Shown: positions 33,660 to 42,908 of the stretch, in pieces
How positions within the stretch are numbered: position 1 is the first letter of the stretch
Layout: each line of letters opens with the position of its first letter
DNA from: Candidatus Tritonobacter lacicola
GTDB taxonomy: Bacteria > Auribacterota > Tritonobacteria > Tritonobacterales > Tritonobacteraceae
DNA length: 64,000 nt
Assembly (NCBI GenBank): GCA_030765135.1
Contig: JAVCDC010000145.1
Coordinates: 1-64,000 of the forward strand
Reading direction: 5' to 3'
Notes under the pieces: model-generated
Seen by the model: only the letters and a program-made list of their open reading frames with translations
The model's database searches: none
What the model was told of the DNA's origin: nothing
Translations under genes and position numbers: made by a program

Positions 33660-34546
33660 CAGTTGCGGGAACCTTCCTCTTCAAACCACCCCTGAAGATC
33701 GGCGAAGAAGGCCTCCCTTTCTTTGCTGAACTCGAGTATGTGCCGTGCGCCCCGATACGTGATGAGCCTCTTATAAATGGAGGGCAATCGCTTGAAAAAA
33801 GCACGGTTCTTCCCGTTGTCGCATATCCGGTCATTCCCGGCCAATGCCATGAATACCGGCATGGCAAGGCGGCCCGCATTCCTCGCTATGAACCGTCGCG
33901 CCCGCGGCACCTGGAAAAAGAAGCGCGCCGTCGCTTCCTTCAGCGAGAGCCTGTCTTCACGGATAAATGCCCGGTAGCGTTCGAGTTCCGAGAACATCTC
34001 GGTATCGAGGGGAACCGGAATATAAGTCTTGCCGCCGGTCATCATGGACAAGATGATGCGGATTTTCCGCACGAACCCTACAGTGGTGAATGTGTACAGT
34101 CCCGGTGTGGACAGGATCAAGGAACGGACCATTCCCGGATACCGGCAGGCGAATACCGCAGCCGGTATGGCGCCGAAGCAGTGACCCAGGACGTGTACCT
34201 GCCCGGCATCGTGCCGGTTCATCGCGTATTCCGCCACCGCCTGGACATCCGCCGCCATCTCCCTGAAATTACGGCAGTCGCCACGTTTTGCCCTGCTGAG
34301 GCCCGAGCCGCGGCGGTCCGTGGCGTAGACCGGCGCCCCTGTGCCGGCGATGAACTGTGCAGACTGCACGAACCAGCCGGAGTGGCTCTGCAATCCATGA
34401 GTCATGATCACAGGCACACCCGTTTCGTTCTCGCCGAAGATGCGCACCGGGATGACCTCCTCGCCCGCTATATATTCAACGCTCGAACATCGTTGGGCAC
34501 CGGCCGGCTCGAATGAGGCCTTGAATTTATCGGTATTCATTTTCAC
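33659..34546 (-). CDS. Alpha/beta hydrolase with a cysteine at the nucleophile elbow
   Basis: The fold is clear: oxyanion turn MTHGLQSHSGW, YATDRRGSGLS, and nucleophile elbow VLGHCFGAIP with Cys123 in place of the usual Ser. A late Asp (ALAGNDRICD) and His (RGARHILEF) complete a triad. The arrangement resembles the serine aminopeptidase S33/lysophospholipase group. Cysteine nucleophiles are known in dienelactone hydrolase. Such enzymes act on lactones, esters or thioesters. No signal peptide is seen, so it is cytosolic. It is translationally coupled to the enolase-superfamily enzyme, and a lactone-forming enzyme beside a lactone-opening one would make biochemical sense, but that is inference. 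Confidence 0.85.
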   Translation of the reverse strand: MKMNTDKFKASFEPAGAQRCSSVEYIAGEEVIPVRIFGENETGVPVIMTHGLQSHSGWFVQSAQFIAGTGAPVYATDRRGSGLSRAKRGDCRNFREMAADVQAVAEYAMNRHDAGQVHVLGHCFGAIPAAVFACRYPGMVRSLILSTPGLYTFTTVGFVRKIRIILSMMTGGKTYIPVPLDTEMFSELERYRAFIREDRLSLKEATARFFFQVPRARRFIARNAGRLAMPVFMALAGNDRICDNGKNRAFFKRLPSIYKRLITYRGARHILEFSKEREAFFADLQGWFEEEGSRN

Positions 34547-34676
34547 CCGTTTAATGAACGACGGCGGTGCTGCTTCTTGAAGTGGACGCGTACATCTTCA
34601 CTATATCCCGCGGATGGAGAAAGGTCAAACCCGGCAGCAGGATCCGATCGTGCTGGCCTTGCGACAGGGCGCCCGT

Positions 34677-34682
34677 TATAAT
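34677..34682 (+). promoter_or_regulatory. Candidate -10 box before the exported protein gene
   Basis: A perfect TATAAT lies 38 bases before the ATG at 34720. A convincing -35 box at 16-18 bases is not visible (TTGCGACA lies too close). Confidence 0.3.
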
Positions 34683-34719
34683 AGCCGGAGATTGCTCGTT
34701 GAAACAGGAGGTATAACAA

Positions 34720-35715
34720 ATGGCTGCGCCAACCAAAGGGACCTTTCCGGTGTCGACCTTCCCGCCTGCAGTGAGACCTGCCGTTTCCGCCAACGGCCCG
34801 GGAATCGTGCCTGCCGGACTTCGATCAGCCCGCCACCTGCGTCACGGTATTCTGCGAAAAAGAGGATGCGCGGCTCTCCCTCTCGCTCTGGCGCTTCTCG
34901 TCGCTGGAGCGCCGGCGGCGGCCTCGGGGGAGAAGTACACCCCTCAGGTAGAATGGAGAGAGGATTACCGGACGCTGAGCATTAATTTCCTCGGGAAGGA
35001 GATCAGCTATCCCGGGGAGATGCTTAAGGGGGAGTTTCCGCCCGCGGGCGCCGAGCCGGAATTCCGGTTCGAGAAGGACTGGCCCGTCGTTACGATGCGC
35101 GCCCGGTGGACAATGCCGGGTACGGGATGGCCTTCCGAATACCGGCCTAACGCGATCGATCTCATCCTGATGTTCGCGTGCAACGCGCAGCTTTACGAAC
35201 ACATCGCCCCCGAGGCGGTCAGCTCGTCCTCCTTCACTCACCCCCCGGTATATCTGAAGGAGGTGAGGGATCCGGGCCATTACAACCTTGCCGAGAAGAT
35301 GCGAGGGAAAACGCTGGGGTACGAGGTCACGGCTAAGGCGGGTTTCGGCGCCGCGGATTATAAGATCAGGACGAAGATCCGTGTCGGACTGAGCGAGGAC
35401 GGAAAAACCGTTTTTTACTACGACAGGCCCGAGTACATCAGCGATTATCTCGAAAGAAAGGACTATTTTTTCGTTGCGCACGACGGGGGGAAGGAGATAC
35501 GCTTTGAAGCGAGGATGGTGGCCGTGTGCGCCCCGCGCCGCGCATTCAAAGGTAAGATGATGAGCCGCGTAGAAGACAGTGCCGGGTACTTCATAAAGCA
35601 AATTTACAAGTCCCTGGGTCATGCACCCACCGGAGAGAAGATTGAAAAATTCCTCGAGAGGGTCGAACAGGAACGTCAAAAGATCGAATCCCAATCCGGT
35701 AAGCGCAGGATATAG
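34720..35715 (+). CDS. Exported protein of unknown function upstream of the RND operon
   Basis: The ATG is supported by an AGGAGG ribosome site, yet the hydrophobic export signal (CAALPLALALLVAGAPAAAS) begins only near residue 50. The first 48 residues are polar and Pro-rich. Either the signal is preceded by an unusually long leader or an internal start is used. The mature part of about 260 residues has mixed alpha/beta character without a known motif (VTMRARWTMPGTGWPSEYRP, NAIDLILMFACNAQLYEHIA, GYEVTAKAGFGAADYKIRTK). It ends about 50 bases before the efflux adaptor gene and may share its transcript. Confidence 0.6.
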   Translation: MAAPTKGTFPVSTFPPAVRPAVSANGPGIVPAGLRSARHLRHGILRKRGCAALPLALALLVAGAPAAASGEKYTPQVEWREDYRTLSINFLGKEISYPGEMLKGEFPPAGAEPEFRFEKDWPVVTMRARWTMPGTGWPSEYRPNAIDLILMFACNAQLYEHIAPEAVSSSSFTHPPVYLKEVRDPGHYNLAEKMRGKTLGYEVTAKAGFGAADYKIRTKIRVGLSEDGKTVFYYDRPEYISDYLERKDYFFVAHDGGKEIRFEARMVAVCAPRRAFKGKMMSRVEDSAGYFIKQIYKSLGHAPTGEKIEKFLERVEQERQKIESQSGKRRI

Positions 35716-35768
35716 ACAGGTTTCCGTTCTTGCAGCATTACCCATACGGGTGAAAGGAGTGATTTTAA

Positions 35769-36995
35769 ATGACCGGGCCGGAGAATAAGTTAAAGTTTCT
35801 CACCTTGGCGATTGCATTGGTGCTTCTGGCTTCGACCGTGACGGGCTGCAAGGGGAAGAAGGAAGCCGCGCCGAATCCTCCAACGGTCACCGTCGCCACT
35901 CCGGTCGAGAAAAACGTGCAGACCTACGCCGAATTCACCGGCTATACGGCTGCTGTGGAGTCCGTGGACATACGGGCCAGGGTCAGGGGGTTCCTCGACA
36001 AGGTCGCGTTCGAGGACGCCGCGCGCGTCAAGAAGGGAGACCTTCTCTTTATCATCGAGCAGGCCCCCTACAAGGCCCAGCGCGACCAGACCAAGGCCGA
36101 ACTCGCCTCGGCGAGGGCCGAGCTCGAGAGGGCGCAGATCGACCTCAAGCGCGTCGAGGTGGCGGCGAAGACCAACGCCGTCAGCCAGGAGGAGGTCACG
36201 AACCGCAGGGCGCAGCGCGACGTGGCGGCCGCCGCCGTCGATGAGGAGAAAGCGAAGCTCGAGCAGGCGAGGCTGAACCTGGGCTACACGGAGGTCCGCT
36301 CGCCGATAGACGGGAGAGTGAGCAGGAGACTGGTGGACGAGGGCAACCTGGTGGGCGCGGGGGAGAACACGCTCCTCACGACGATCGTCACGATGGACCC
36401 TATCTACGTCTACTTCGAGGTGGACGAGAGAACGCTCATCAAGGGCCTCAAGCGGAGCCCCCGGGCCTTCGATAATAAGAAGGATTATCCGTTCTATGTC
36501 GGCCTGGACACCGAGAAGGGCTATCCGCACAAGGGGGTGCTCGACTACTTCAGCAACATTGTGGACCAGAACACGGGGACGATCACTGCCAGGGGCGTAC
36601 TCCCCAACAAGGAGAAAGAACTCTATCCCGGCATGTTCGCCCGCGTGCGCGTGCCCGCGGAGGTCGCGAGCGACGCCCTCCTTGTCCACGAAAAGGCCAT
36701 AGGGACGGACCTCGGCGGCAAGTACCTCTACATCGTCAAGAGCGACAACACCGTCGAGCAGCACCGCGTCGAGCTGGGGCCCCTGGACGGTGAGATGAGG
36801 GTTATCAGCGAGGGCATCAAGAAGGGGGAACGCTACATCGTCAACGGACTCCAGTTTGCCCGTCCCGGTCTCCCCGTAACGCCCAAAAAGGAAGAGGAGA
36901 AGCCCTCCGCGAAAGCCGTCCCGCAGAAGCAGGGCGCCGCCGGCGAAGAAGAGGCGAAGCCTGATCCCTCACCGGAGCCCGAGAAACCCCAATAA
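35769..36995 (+). CDS. RND efflux periplasmic adaptor (membrane fusion protein), lipoprotein
   Basis: This is the adaptor bridging the inner-membrane pump and outer-membrane channel of a tripartite drug-efflux system. A signal peptide ends at STVTGCKGKK, a lipobox. The lipoyl-like half-motifs (VDIRARVRGFLDKVAFEDAA and GYTEVRSPIDGRVSRRLVDE) flank a long helical hairpin (about residues 100-170) rich in Ala, Glu and Arg. Beta-barrel and membrane-proximal domains follow. The C-terminus adds a Pro/Lys/Glu-rich tail. The pump gene starts one base after the stop codon. AAAGGAG precedes the start. Confidence 0.95.
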   Translation: MTGPENKLKFLTLAIALVLLASTVTGCKGKKEAAPNPPTVTVATPVEKNVQTYAEFTGYTAAVESVDIRARVRGFLDKVAFEDAARVKKGDLLFIIEQAPYKAQRDQTKAELASARAELERAQIDLKRVEVAAKTNAVSQEEVTNRRAQRDVAAAAVDEEKAKLEQARLNLGYTEVRSPIDGRVSRRLVDEGNLVGAGENTLLTTIVTMDPIYVYFEVDERTLIKGLKRSPRAFDNKKDYPFYVGLDTEKGYPHKGVLDYFSNIVDQNTGTITARGVLPNKEKELYPGMFARVRVPAEVASDALLVHEKAIGTDLGGKYLYIVKSDNTVEQHRVELGPLDGEMRVISEGIKKGERYIVNGLQFARPGLPVTPKKEEEKPSAKAVPQKQGAAGEEEAKPDPSPEPEKPQ

Positions 36996-36996
36996 T

Positions 36997-39900
36997 ATGT
37001 TCAGCAAGTTTTTCATAAACAGGCCCATCTTCGCGTCGGTCATCTCGATCGCCATCGTTATCGCCGGGTCGATCACAATTCCCCTTCTCCCCATCGAACA
37101 GACGCCGGACATCACGCCCCCCACCGTCCAGGTCAAAACGAACTACCCCGGGGCGAGCGCCGAGGTGGTCGCGGAAACCGTCGCCACCCCCATCGAGGAA
37201 CAGGTCAACGGCGTGGACAACATGATCTACATGTACTCGACGAGCGCGGACGACGGCTCCATGAACCTGACGGTCGCCTTCGAAGTCGGGACCGACGTCG
37301 ACATGGCCACGGTCCTCGTCCAGAACAGGGTGAACATGGCCGAGCCGACGCTTCCGGAGGAGGTGAAGCGCCAGGGCATCACCACCCAGAAGCAGTCGAC
37401 CAACATCGTTCTCGTCGTGAACCTCATCTCACCCGGCGAGGAGTACGACGAGATCTACCTCTCCAACTATATCAACATCTTCATCAAGGACGTCCTCCTC
37501 AGGGTGCACGGCGTTGGTGACGTGAACGTCTTCGGCGCCAAGGACTACGGGATGCGCATCTGGCTCAATCCCGACCTTGTCAGGTCGCGCGGCCTGACGA
37601 CGGAGGACGTCATCAACGCCATCCGCGAGCAGAATGTCCAGGTGGCTGCCGGCCAGATTGGCGCGCCGCCCAGCCCGAAGAACCAGCAGTTCCAGTACAC
37701 GGTAAACACGCTCGGACGCCTCAAGACCGTCGAGCAGTTCGAGGACATCATCCTGAAGGTCGGCGAAGACGGACGGCTCGTTCGCGTCAAGGACGTCGCG
37801 AGGGTCGAGCTTGGCGCCCAGTCCTACACCTCCTACTGCCAGCTTGACGGCTCCCCGTCAATCGCGATGGGGGTCTACCAGCTTCCGGGAGCCAACGCCA
37901 TAGCCGTCGCCCAGGGCGTCAAGGAGGCGATGGACGAGCTGGCCAAGAGCTTCCCGAAGGGCGTCGAGTACCGGATCGCCTTCGACACGACGAAGTTCGT
38001 CCACGCCTCCATCAAGGAGGTAATCCAGACCCTGTTCATAGCGATAATCCTCGTCATCCTGACGGTCTATATCTTCCTCCAGGACTTCCGCACGACGCTG
38101 ATACCCGCCATAACCATCCCAGTCTCCCTGATCGGCACCTTCGCCGTGATGATGGCTGTGGGCCTCTCCATCAATACGCTCTCCCTCTTCGGCCTCTTGC
38201 TCGCGATAGGGATCGTTGTCGACGACGCCATCGTCGTCGTCGAGAACACCACGCGCATCATCAACGAAGAGGGGCTTCCCGCCAAGGAGGCCGCCTTGAA
38301 GAGCATGGAGCAGATCACCGGGCCCGTCGTCGCCACGACGCTCGTCCTCCTCGCCGTCTTCGTGCCGACCGCCATGACGGGCGGCATCACGGGGAGGCTC
38401 TACCAGCAGTTCGCCCTCACCATCTCGATCTCGACCGTCTTCTCCTCGATCAACGCGCTGACAATGAGCCCGGCCCTCTGCGGGCTCCTTCTTCGTCCGT
38501 CGAAGGGGCGGCACGGGTGGTTCTTCAACCTCTTCAACAAGTACTTCGACCGGACCACGAAGGGCTATCACCGGGTCGTCTCCCTGGTCGTCCACAGGAC
38601 GGCGGTGATGATGCTCATCTTTGCCGGCCTGGGCGTCCTCATGTTCCTCGGCTTCAAGACCGTGCCGGGAGGCTTCATCCCGGACGAGGACCAGGGCTAC
38701 GTCTTCATCAGCGTCCGCCTCCCGGACGGCGCGACGCTCGAGCGCACGAGGGTCATACTCGACCGCATCAACGGGGCCCTGGGGAACACGCCGGGGGTGG
38801 CGGACTACATTACCATCGGGGGCTACTCCATCCTGGACAACATGAACTCGACCAACACGGGGTCCTACTTCGTGACGCTGACGCCCTGGGACGACCGCAA
38901 GTCCAAAGCCCTCCAGGTGTGGGGCGTCCTCGAGAATCTGAACGCGCAGCTTTCACAAATCGAGGACGCGATATGCTTCGCGTTCGGGCCGCCTGCAATC
39001 ATGGGCCTTGGAAACGCCTCCGGCTTCGACTTCCGTCTCGAGGACCGCGCCGACCTCGGCCTGGTCATGCTCCAGGAGGTTGCCGAGGACCTTGTCTTCA
39101 ACGGCAACAACGATCCCGTCCTCACGCGTATGAACAACAGCTTCAGGGCCACGGTACCGCAGATCTATCTCGACATAGACCGCACGAAGGTCAAGACGCT
39201 CGGCATCCCGCTGAGCATGGTCTTCGATACCCTCCAGGTCTACCTGGGCTCACTCTACGTGAACGACTTCAACATCTTCGGACGCGTCTACAAGGTCATG
39301 GCACAAGCGGACTACGAGTTCAGGAGCCGCGTGGAGACCATCGGGCAACTGCAGGTGCGGGACAAGGAGGGGAAGATGGCCCCGCTCGCCACTCTTCTCA
39401 CGGTGCAGGAGACGGCGGGGCCCCAGGCCGTCTTCCACTACAACCTGTATACCTCGGCGCCGCTAACCGGAGAGCCCCGGGCGGGATACAGCTCGGGTCA
39501 GGCGATGAACGCCATGGCGGCGCTCGCAAAGAGGCTCCTCCCCCCCGGGATGGGGTACGACTGGTCGGGCATCAGCTACCAGCAGATCCAGGCGGGGGCG
39601 CAGACCGTCTTCATCTTCGGCCTCGCCATCGTCTTCGTCTACCTCTTTCTCTCCGCGCAGTACGAGAGCTGGTCGATTCCCCTGGCCGTGATGCTCTCCA
39701 TTCCGCTCGCGCTCTTCGGGGCGATCCTCTTCACCTTACTGCGCTCCTACGACAACAACATCTACACGCAGATAGGTTTGGTGCTCCTGATCGGTATGGC
39801 AAGCAAGAGCGCGATCCTCATTGTCGAGTTCGCCAAAACGCGCAGGGAGGAGGGGGAGTCGATCATAGAGGCGGCAGTCGAGGCGGCACGTCTTCGTTTC

Positions 39901-40164
39901 CGCGCCATACTCATGACGGCTTTCTCGTTCATCCTCGGCGTCATGCCCCTCGTCATCGCCGTCGGCGCCGGCGCCGTCAGCCGCCGTAACCTGGGAACCG
40001 CCGTCTTCGGCGGCATGCTAGCCGCGACGGTCTTCGGCGTGATCTTCATCCCCGTTCTCTACGTCGTAGTCCAGCGGACGGCCGAGAAGCTGGGAGGCAA
40101 AGGCAAAGAGGCACCGGAAAAAAAGCTGCAGTCCTCACCGAACGAGGACACGAAAGAGAGCTGA
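36997..40164 (+). CDS. RND multidrug efflux pump, HAE1 (AcrB-type)
   Basis: This is a 1055-residue proton-driven inner-membrane pump. It begins MFSKFFINRPIFASVISIAI, the classic HAE1 opening, and contains helix 4 with the proton-relay Asp pair (IVVDDAIVVVEN), FLQDFRTTLIPAITIPVSLI, and the second-repeat VLLIGMASKSAILIVEFAK with the relay Lys replaced by the family's usual arrangement. Two large periplasmic loops are present. The overall length matches AcrB. It exports hydrophobic drugs, bile-salt-like compounds or dyes; the exact spectrum cannot be inferred. It is the middle gene of an adaptor-pump-channel operon. Confidence 0.96.
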   Translation: MFSKFFINRPIFASVISIAIVIAGSITIPLLPIEQTPDITPPTVQVKTNYPGASAEVVAETVATPIEEQVNGVDNMIYMYSTSADDGSMNLTVAFEVGTDVDMATVLVQNRVNMAEPTLPEEVKRQGITTQKQSTNIVLVVNLISPGEEYDEIYLSNYINIFIKDVLLRVHGVGDVNVFGAKDYGMRIWLNPDLVRSRGLTTEDVINAIREQNVQVAAGQIGAPPSPKNQQFQYTVNTLGRLKTVEQFEDIILKVGEDGRLVRVKDVARVELGAQSYTSYCQLDGSPSIAMGVYQLPGANAIAVAQGVKEAMDELAKSFPKGVEYRIAFDTTKFVHASIKEVIQTLFIAIILVILTVYIFLQDFRTTLIPAITIPVSLIGTFAVMMAVGLSINTLSLFGLLLAIGIVVDDAIVVVENTTRIINEEGLPAKEAALKSMEQITGPVVATTLVLLAVFVPTAMTGGITGRLYQQFALTISISTVFSSINALTMSPALCGLLLRPSKGRHGWFFNLFNKYFDRTTKGYHRVVSLVVHRTAVMMLIFAGLGVLMFLGFKTVPGGFIPDEDQGYVFISVRLPDGATLERTRVILDRINGALGNTPGVADYITIGGYSILDNMNSTNTGSYFVTLTPWDDRKSKALQVWGVLENLNAQLSQIEDAICFAFGPPAIMGLGNASGFDFRLEDRADLGLVMLQEVAEDLVFNGNNDPVLTRMNNSFRATVPQIYLDIDRTKVKTLGIPLSMVFDTLQVYLGSLYVNDFNIFGRVYKVMAQADYEFRSRVETIGQLQVRDKEGKMAPLATLLTVQETAGPQAVFHYNLYTSAPLTGEPRAGYSSGQAMNAMAALAKRLLPPGMGYDWSGISYQQIQAGAQTVFIFGLAIVFVYLFLSAQYESWSIPLAVMLSIPLALFGAILFTLLRSYDNNIYTQIGLVLLIGMASKSAILIVEFAKTRREEGESIIEAAVEAARLRFRAILMTAFSFILGVMPLVIAVGAGAVSRRNLGTAVFGGMLAATVFGVIFIPVLYVVVQRTAEKLGGKGKEAPEKKLQSSPNEDTKES

Positions 40165-40218
40165 CACGAGAGTAAACGGATAAGGTCATCGCATAAAAAC
40201 AGTAGCAGCCGGGCACCA

Positions 40219-41769
40219 ATGGAAGATATAAAGGAGTGTGATTTTACTGAGATGAAACACGTCGATTATACAAACCGTAACGGCCTTGGGCGATCCTCCC
40301 TGCCCGCGCTTCTCCTGGGGATTCTCTTTCTCGGCATGTTCGCGGGGTGCGCCGTTGGCCCACGCTATAGAACGCCGGAGATGAAATTGCCGGACGCCTG
40401 GCAGCAGAAAATGACAGAGGGAATTCTGGAAGAGGAGCCGAATATCCAGACCTGGTGGACCACTCTCCAGGACCCTACGCTCAACAGCCTTATCAAGAGA
40501 GCGGCGGCGGGAAACCTGAGCCTGCAAGAAGCGTTCGCCAGGATCAACGAGGCGCACGCAAACCTGGGGATCGCCCGGTCGGGCAGGTTCCCGGCCGTAG
40601 ACGGTACGGGGTATTTCGAAAGAAGCCGGAACAGCGAGGACTTCGGGCCCGGCAGCGCCGACGGCAAGCTCACGGACAACTACTACGGGACCGCGCTGGA
40701 CACGACATGGGAGGTAGACCTCTGGGGAAGGATCACCCGCTCCATCCAATCGGCGGACGCAAGCCTGCAGGCAATGGTAGACAACTACAGGGACGTCCTC
40801 GTGGTGCTCTACGCGGAGATAGCCTACAACTACATTGACGTGCGCACACTCCAGGAGCGTATCAAGTACGCCGAGGGAAATGCGGGTACGCAGAGCAAGA
40901 CGCTCCAGCTCACACAGGACCGCTTTAAAGCGGAGATAACCGGAGAGCTCGACGTGCGCCAGGCGGAGCTGAACCTGGCAAGAACGGAATCAGCCATCCC
41001 CACACTTAAGACCGACCTGGCACAGGCGATCAACCGGCTTGGAGTCCTGCTCGGGGAATATCCGGAGGCGCTTCACAAGGAGCTGGCACAAGCTAAACCC
41101 ATGCCAAGGGTACACGAGAAGATATCGGCAGGCCTTCCCGCGGAGCTTCTGCGACAGCGACCTGACATCCGCCGGGCAGAGCGCCAGCTCGCCGCGCAGA
41201 CAGCCCGTATCGGCGTGGCGACCGCTGACCTGCTCCCGCAGTTCAAACTCGACGGCGCCATCGGGTTCCAGGGCACCAAGGACTTCATCGACCATTCCCG
41301 CATGACGTGGGCGCTCAAACCCAATTTTCGCTGGAAACTCTTCGAGGGCGGCGCCGTCACGGGTCAGATCAAGGTAGAGCAGGCACGCACCGAGGAAGCC
41401 CTGGCGAACTACACGCGGACCGTCCTCGCCGGGCTCGAGGACGTGGAAGATTCCATGGTCGCATACATACAGGAGCGTGAACGCAGGGATATCCTGGCGC
41501 GCTCGGTAGTTGCCGCACGGAGGTCCGTACAACTCGTCGAAACCCTATACAAAACCGGCCTCACCGACTTCCAGAACGTCCAGGATATGCAGCGGACATT
41601 GTTCCTGCAGCAGGACGATTACGCCGAGAGCCAGGGCCAGGTCACGAAAGACCTGGTCCGGATCTACAAAGCCCTGGGCGGCGGATGGTCGCCGGACGAG
41701 CCTACATACAAAAAGGGCGTTCTCGACAAAGTCAAAGGCAAGCTCAAACTTCCAACGGGCGCGTTATGA
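40219..41769 (+). CDS. Outer-membrane efflux lipoprotein (TolC/NodT family)
   Basis: This is the outer-membrane channel of the RND system. After a signal peptide with lipobox MFAGCAVGPRYRTP, the classic NodT/OprM opening, two TolC-like repeats with long coiled-coil helices follow (about residues 75-270 and 280-495). Signature pieces include TWWTTLQDPTLNSLI, TTWEVDLWGRITRS and LLRQRPDIRRAERQLAAQTA. The annotated ATG at 40219 lacks a good ribosome site. An in-frame ATG at 40252 has AAGGAG about 15 bases upstream and may be the true start; the signal peptide works from either. The gene lies 54 bases after the pump gene. Confidence 0.93.
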   Translation: MEDIKECDFTEMKHVDYTNRNGLGRSSLPALLLGILFLGMFAGCAVGPRYRTPEMKLPDAWQQKMTEGILEEEPNIQTWWTTLQDPTLNSLIKRAAAGNLSLQEAFARINEAHANLGIARSGRFPAVDGTGYFERSRNSEDFGPGSADGKLTDNYYGTALDTTWEVDLWGRITRSIQSADASLQAMVDNYRDVLVVLYAEIAYNYIDVRTLQERIKYAEGNAGTQSKTLQLTQDRFKAEITGELDVRQAELNLARTESAIPTLKTDLAQAINRLGVLLGEYPEALHKELAQAKPMPRVHEKISAGLPAELLRQRPDIRRAERQLAAQTARIGVATADLLPQFKLDGAIGFQGTKDFIDHSRMTWALKPNFRWKLFEGGAVTGQIKVEQARTEEALANYTRTVLAGLEDVEDSMVAYIQERERRDILARSVVAARRSVQLVETLYKTGLTDFQNVQDMQRTLFLQQDDYAESQGQVTKDLVRIYKALGGGWSPDEPTYKKGVLDKVKGKLKLPTGAL

Positions 41770-41789
41770 ACCGCGGCTGAAGACTATAA

Positions 41790-42491
41790 TCAGAACTCCA
41801 GGAGCAGGCCGGTACCGATAACGTGAGAGCCATCCCAATCCCCCCCTCTCCCGGGGCGGAAAGCACGGCGCATATAAAAGAGATTCACAACCACTTTCTT
41901 ATAAAGCCTCACCCTGAAGCCGCCGCACAGCCTGTTCTCGTTGTAACCAATGTTATTCGTGAGGTTGTAGTAGAAGTCATTGCCCGCGTAAGGGGAGATG
42001 GTGAGATTTTCGGTCTTGAGTACCGGATAGGAAAGCGTTGGAAATATGCTATATCTCCAGGTTTGCGTATGGGCGGCGTAGGGCCTGATACGCCACCATA
42101 GCTGGTTCTGCAGCTGTAAAGTGAGCGGGCCAAGATAGCCATCTTTATCCACGCCCAGGTCGGCCATGCTGAAACTCGGCGTGACAAAAAACATGGGGCG
42201 GTGCTCCGTACGAAAATCCCCCGGGGGCCCGCTATTGACATTCGCGTACTGCGCGCTCAGCGTGAGCCACTTGAGCGGTTTATACTCCGGGCCAAAGTAG
42301 AAGTGATAATAATAAAACTCGTCCAAATCCTCCCGGAAACGGCTCTGAAAGGAACACTTGAGATACAGCTTTTCCTTTTTTATGGGAACTCTGAAAGCGT
42401 AATCGTTCCAGGTGCCCCAGTCATCGGCCCCGTTGGCCGCCAGGGGCGCTCCGAGTAAAAAGGCCATGCCACAGATAAAAATTTTGCTCAT
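41790..42491 (-). CDS. DUF2490-like outer-membrane beta-barrel protein
   Basis: A signal peptide is followed by a chain of alternating short amphipathic strands (KLYLKCSFQSRFREDLDEFY, KPLKWLTLSAQYANVN, LTLQLQNQLWWRIRPYA, ending in VIGTGLLLEF). The final aromatic residue is Phe, as expected of barrels inserted by BamA. DUF2490 proteins are predicted outer-membrane barrels of about 200-230 residues with unknown cargo. The gene converges on the efflux channel gene with only about 20 bases between, so the two probably share a bidirectional termination zone. Confidence 0.75.
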   Translation of the reverse strand: MSKIFICGMAFLLGAPLAANGADDWGTWNDYAFRVPIKKEKLYLKCSFQSRFREDLDEFYYYHFYFGPEYKPLKWLTLSAQYANVNSGPPGDFRTEHRPMFFVTPSFSMADLGVDKDGYLGPLTLQLQNQLWWRIRPYAAHTQTWRYSIFPTLSYPVLKTENLTISPYAGNDFYYNLTNNIGYNENRLCGGFRVRLYKKVVVNLFYMRRAFRPGRGGDWDGSHVIGTGLLLEF

Positions 42492-42559
42492 GAAGTCGCC
42501 GTTAAATTAACTCTACAAAATATTTCAGGCAACGGTCAGTTCAAAATAGCCGGCGCTGC

Positions 42560-42614
42560 AATGCCTCAGTTATGCAGCTGAGATTCCGGTTGTCCAGTCC
42601 ATAACTGAGGCATT
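42560..42614. repeat. Perfect 15-bp inverted repeat, 25-base spacer
   Basis: AATGCCTCAGTTATG (42560-42574) is the exact reverse complement of CATAACTGAGGCATT (42600-42614). No T-tract follows, so it is not a standard terminator. A regulatory hairpin or ends of a tiny mobile element are possible. Confidence 0.7.
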
Positions 42615-42787
42615 ACCCGGTGCCGCATCCGGCCAGTCACAGTGGTACCGCCGACGACACGCCATCGAGGAATATCCTGCAAAGTATCTGGTTCTTCTCC
42701 AGAATAGTCAATAATGACATGGTACTACAAATGTTTATTTTTTCGCCCTTATCAAACTACTCGACCCCGACGCGCCTCTTTAGAGCT

Positions 42788-42815
42788 TTGCCGGCCATCA
42801 AGAATACACTATAAT
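42788..42815 (+). promoter_or_regulatory. Sigma70-like promoter for the MscS-type gene
   Basis: TTGCCG (42788-42793) and a perfect TATAAT (42810-42815) are spaced by 16 bases, about 94 bases before the start at 42909. Confidence 0.55.
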
Positions 42816-42908
42816 CTCATCCGGGTATTTGGGAGCAATTAATCTTGGCACTCTATCTCAAAGAGAGTCTCTCGGAGTTCAGCACCTATTTTCATGGAGG
42901 ACAGGATC

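Larger units (their letters stand above)
42492..42893. other. Intergenic region ahead of the MscS-type gene
   Basis: About 400 bases without a gene. It contains a perfect 15-bp inverted repeat at 42560-42614, a good sigma70-like promoter at 42788-42815 and a short AGAGAGTCTCTC palindrome near 42862. The sequence is more AT-rich than the flanking genes. Confidence 0.6.

Noticed and set aside
38517-39989. Long alternative plus frame inside the RND pump gene
   Set aside because: The residues are Arg/Pro/Gly-rich without motifs, as expected of a shifted frame in GC-rich DNA.
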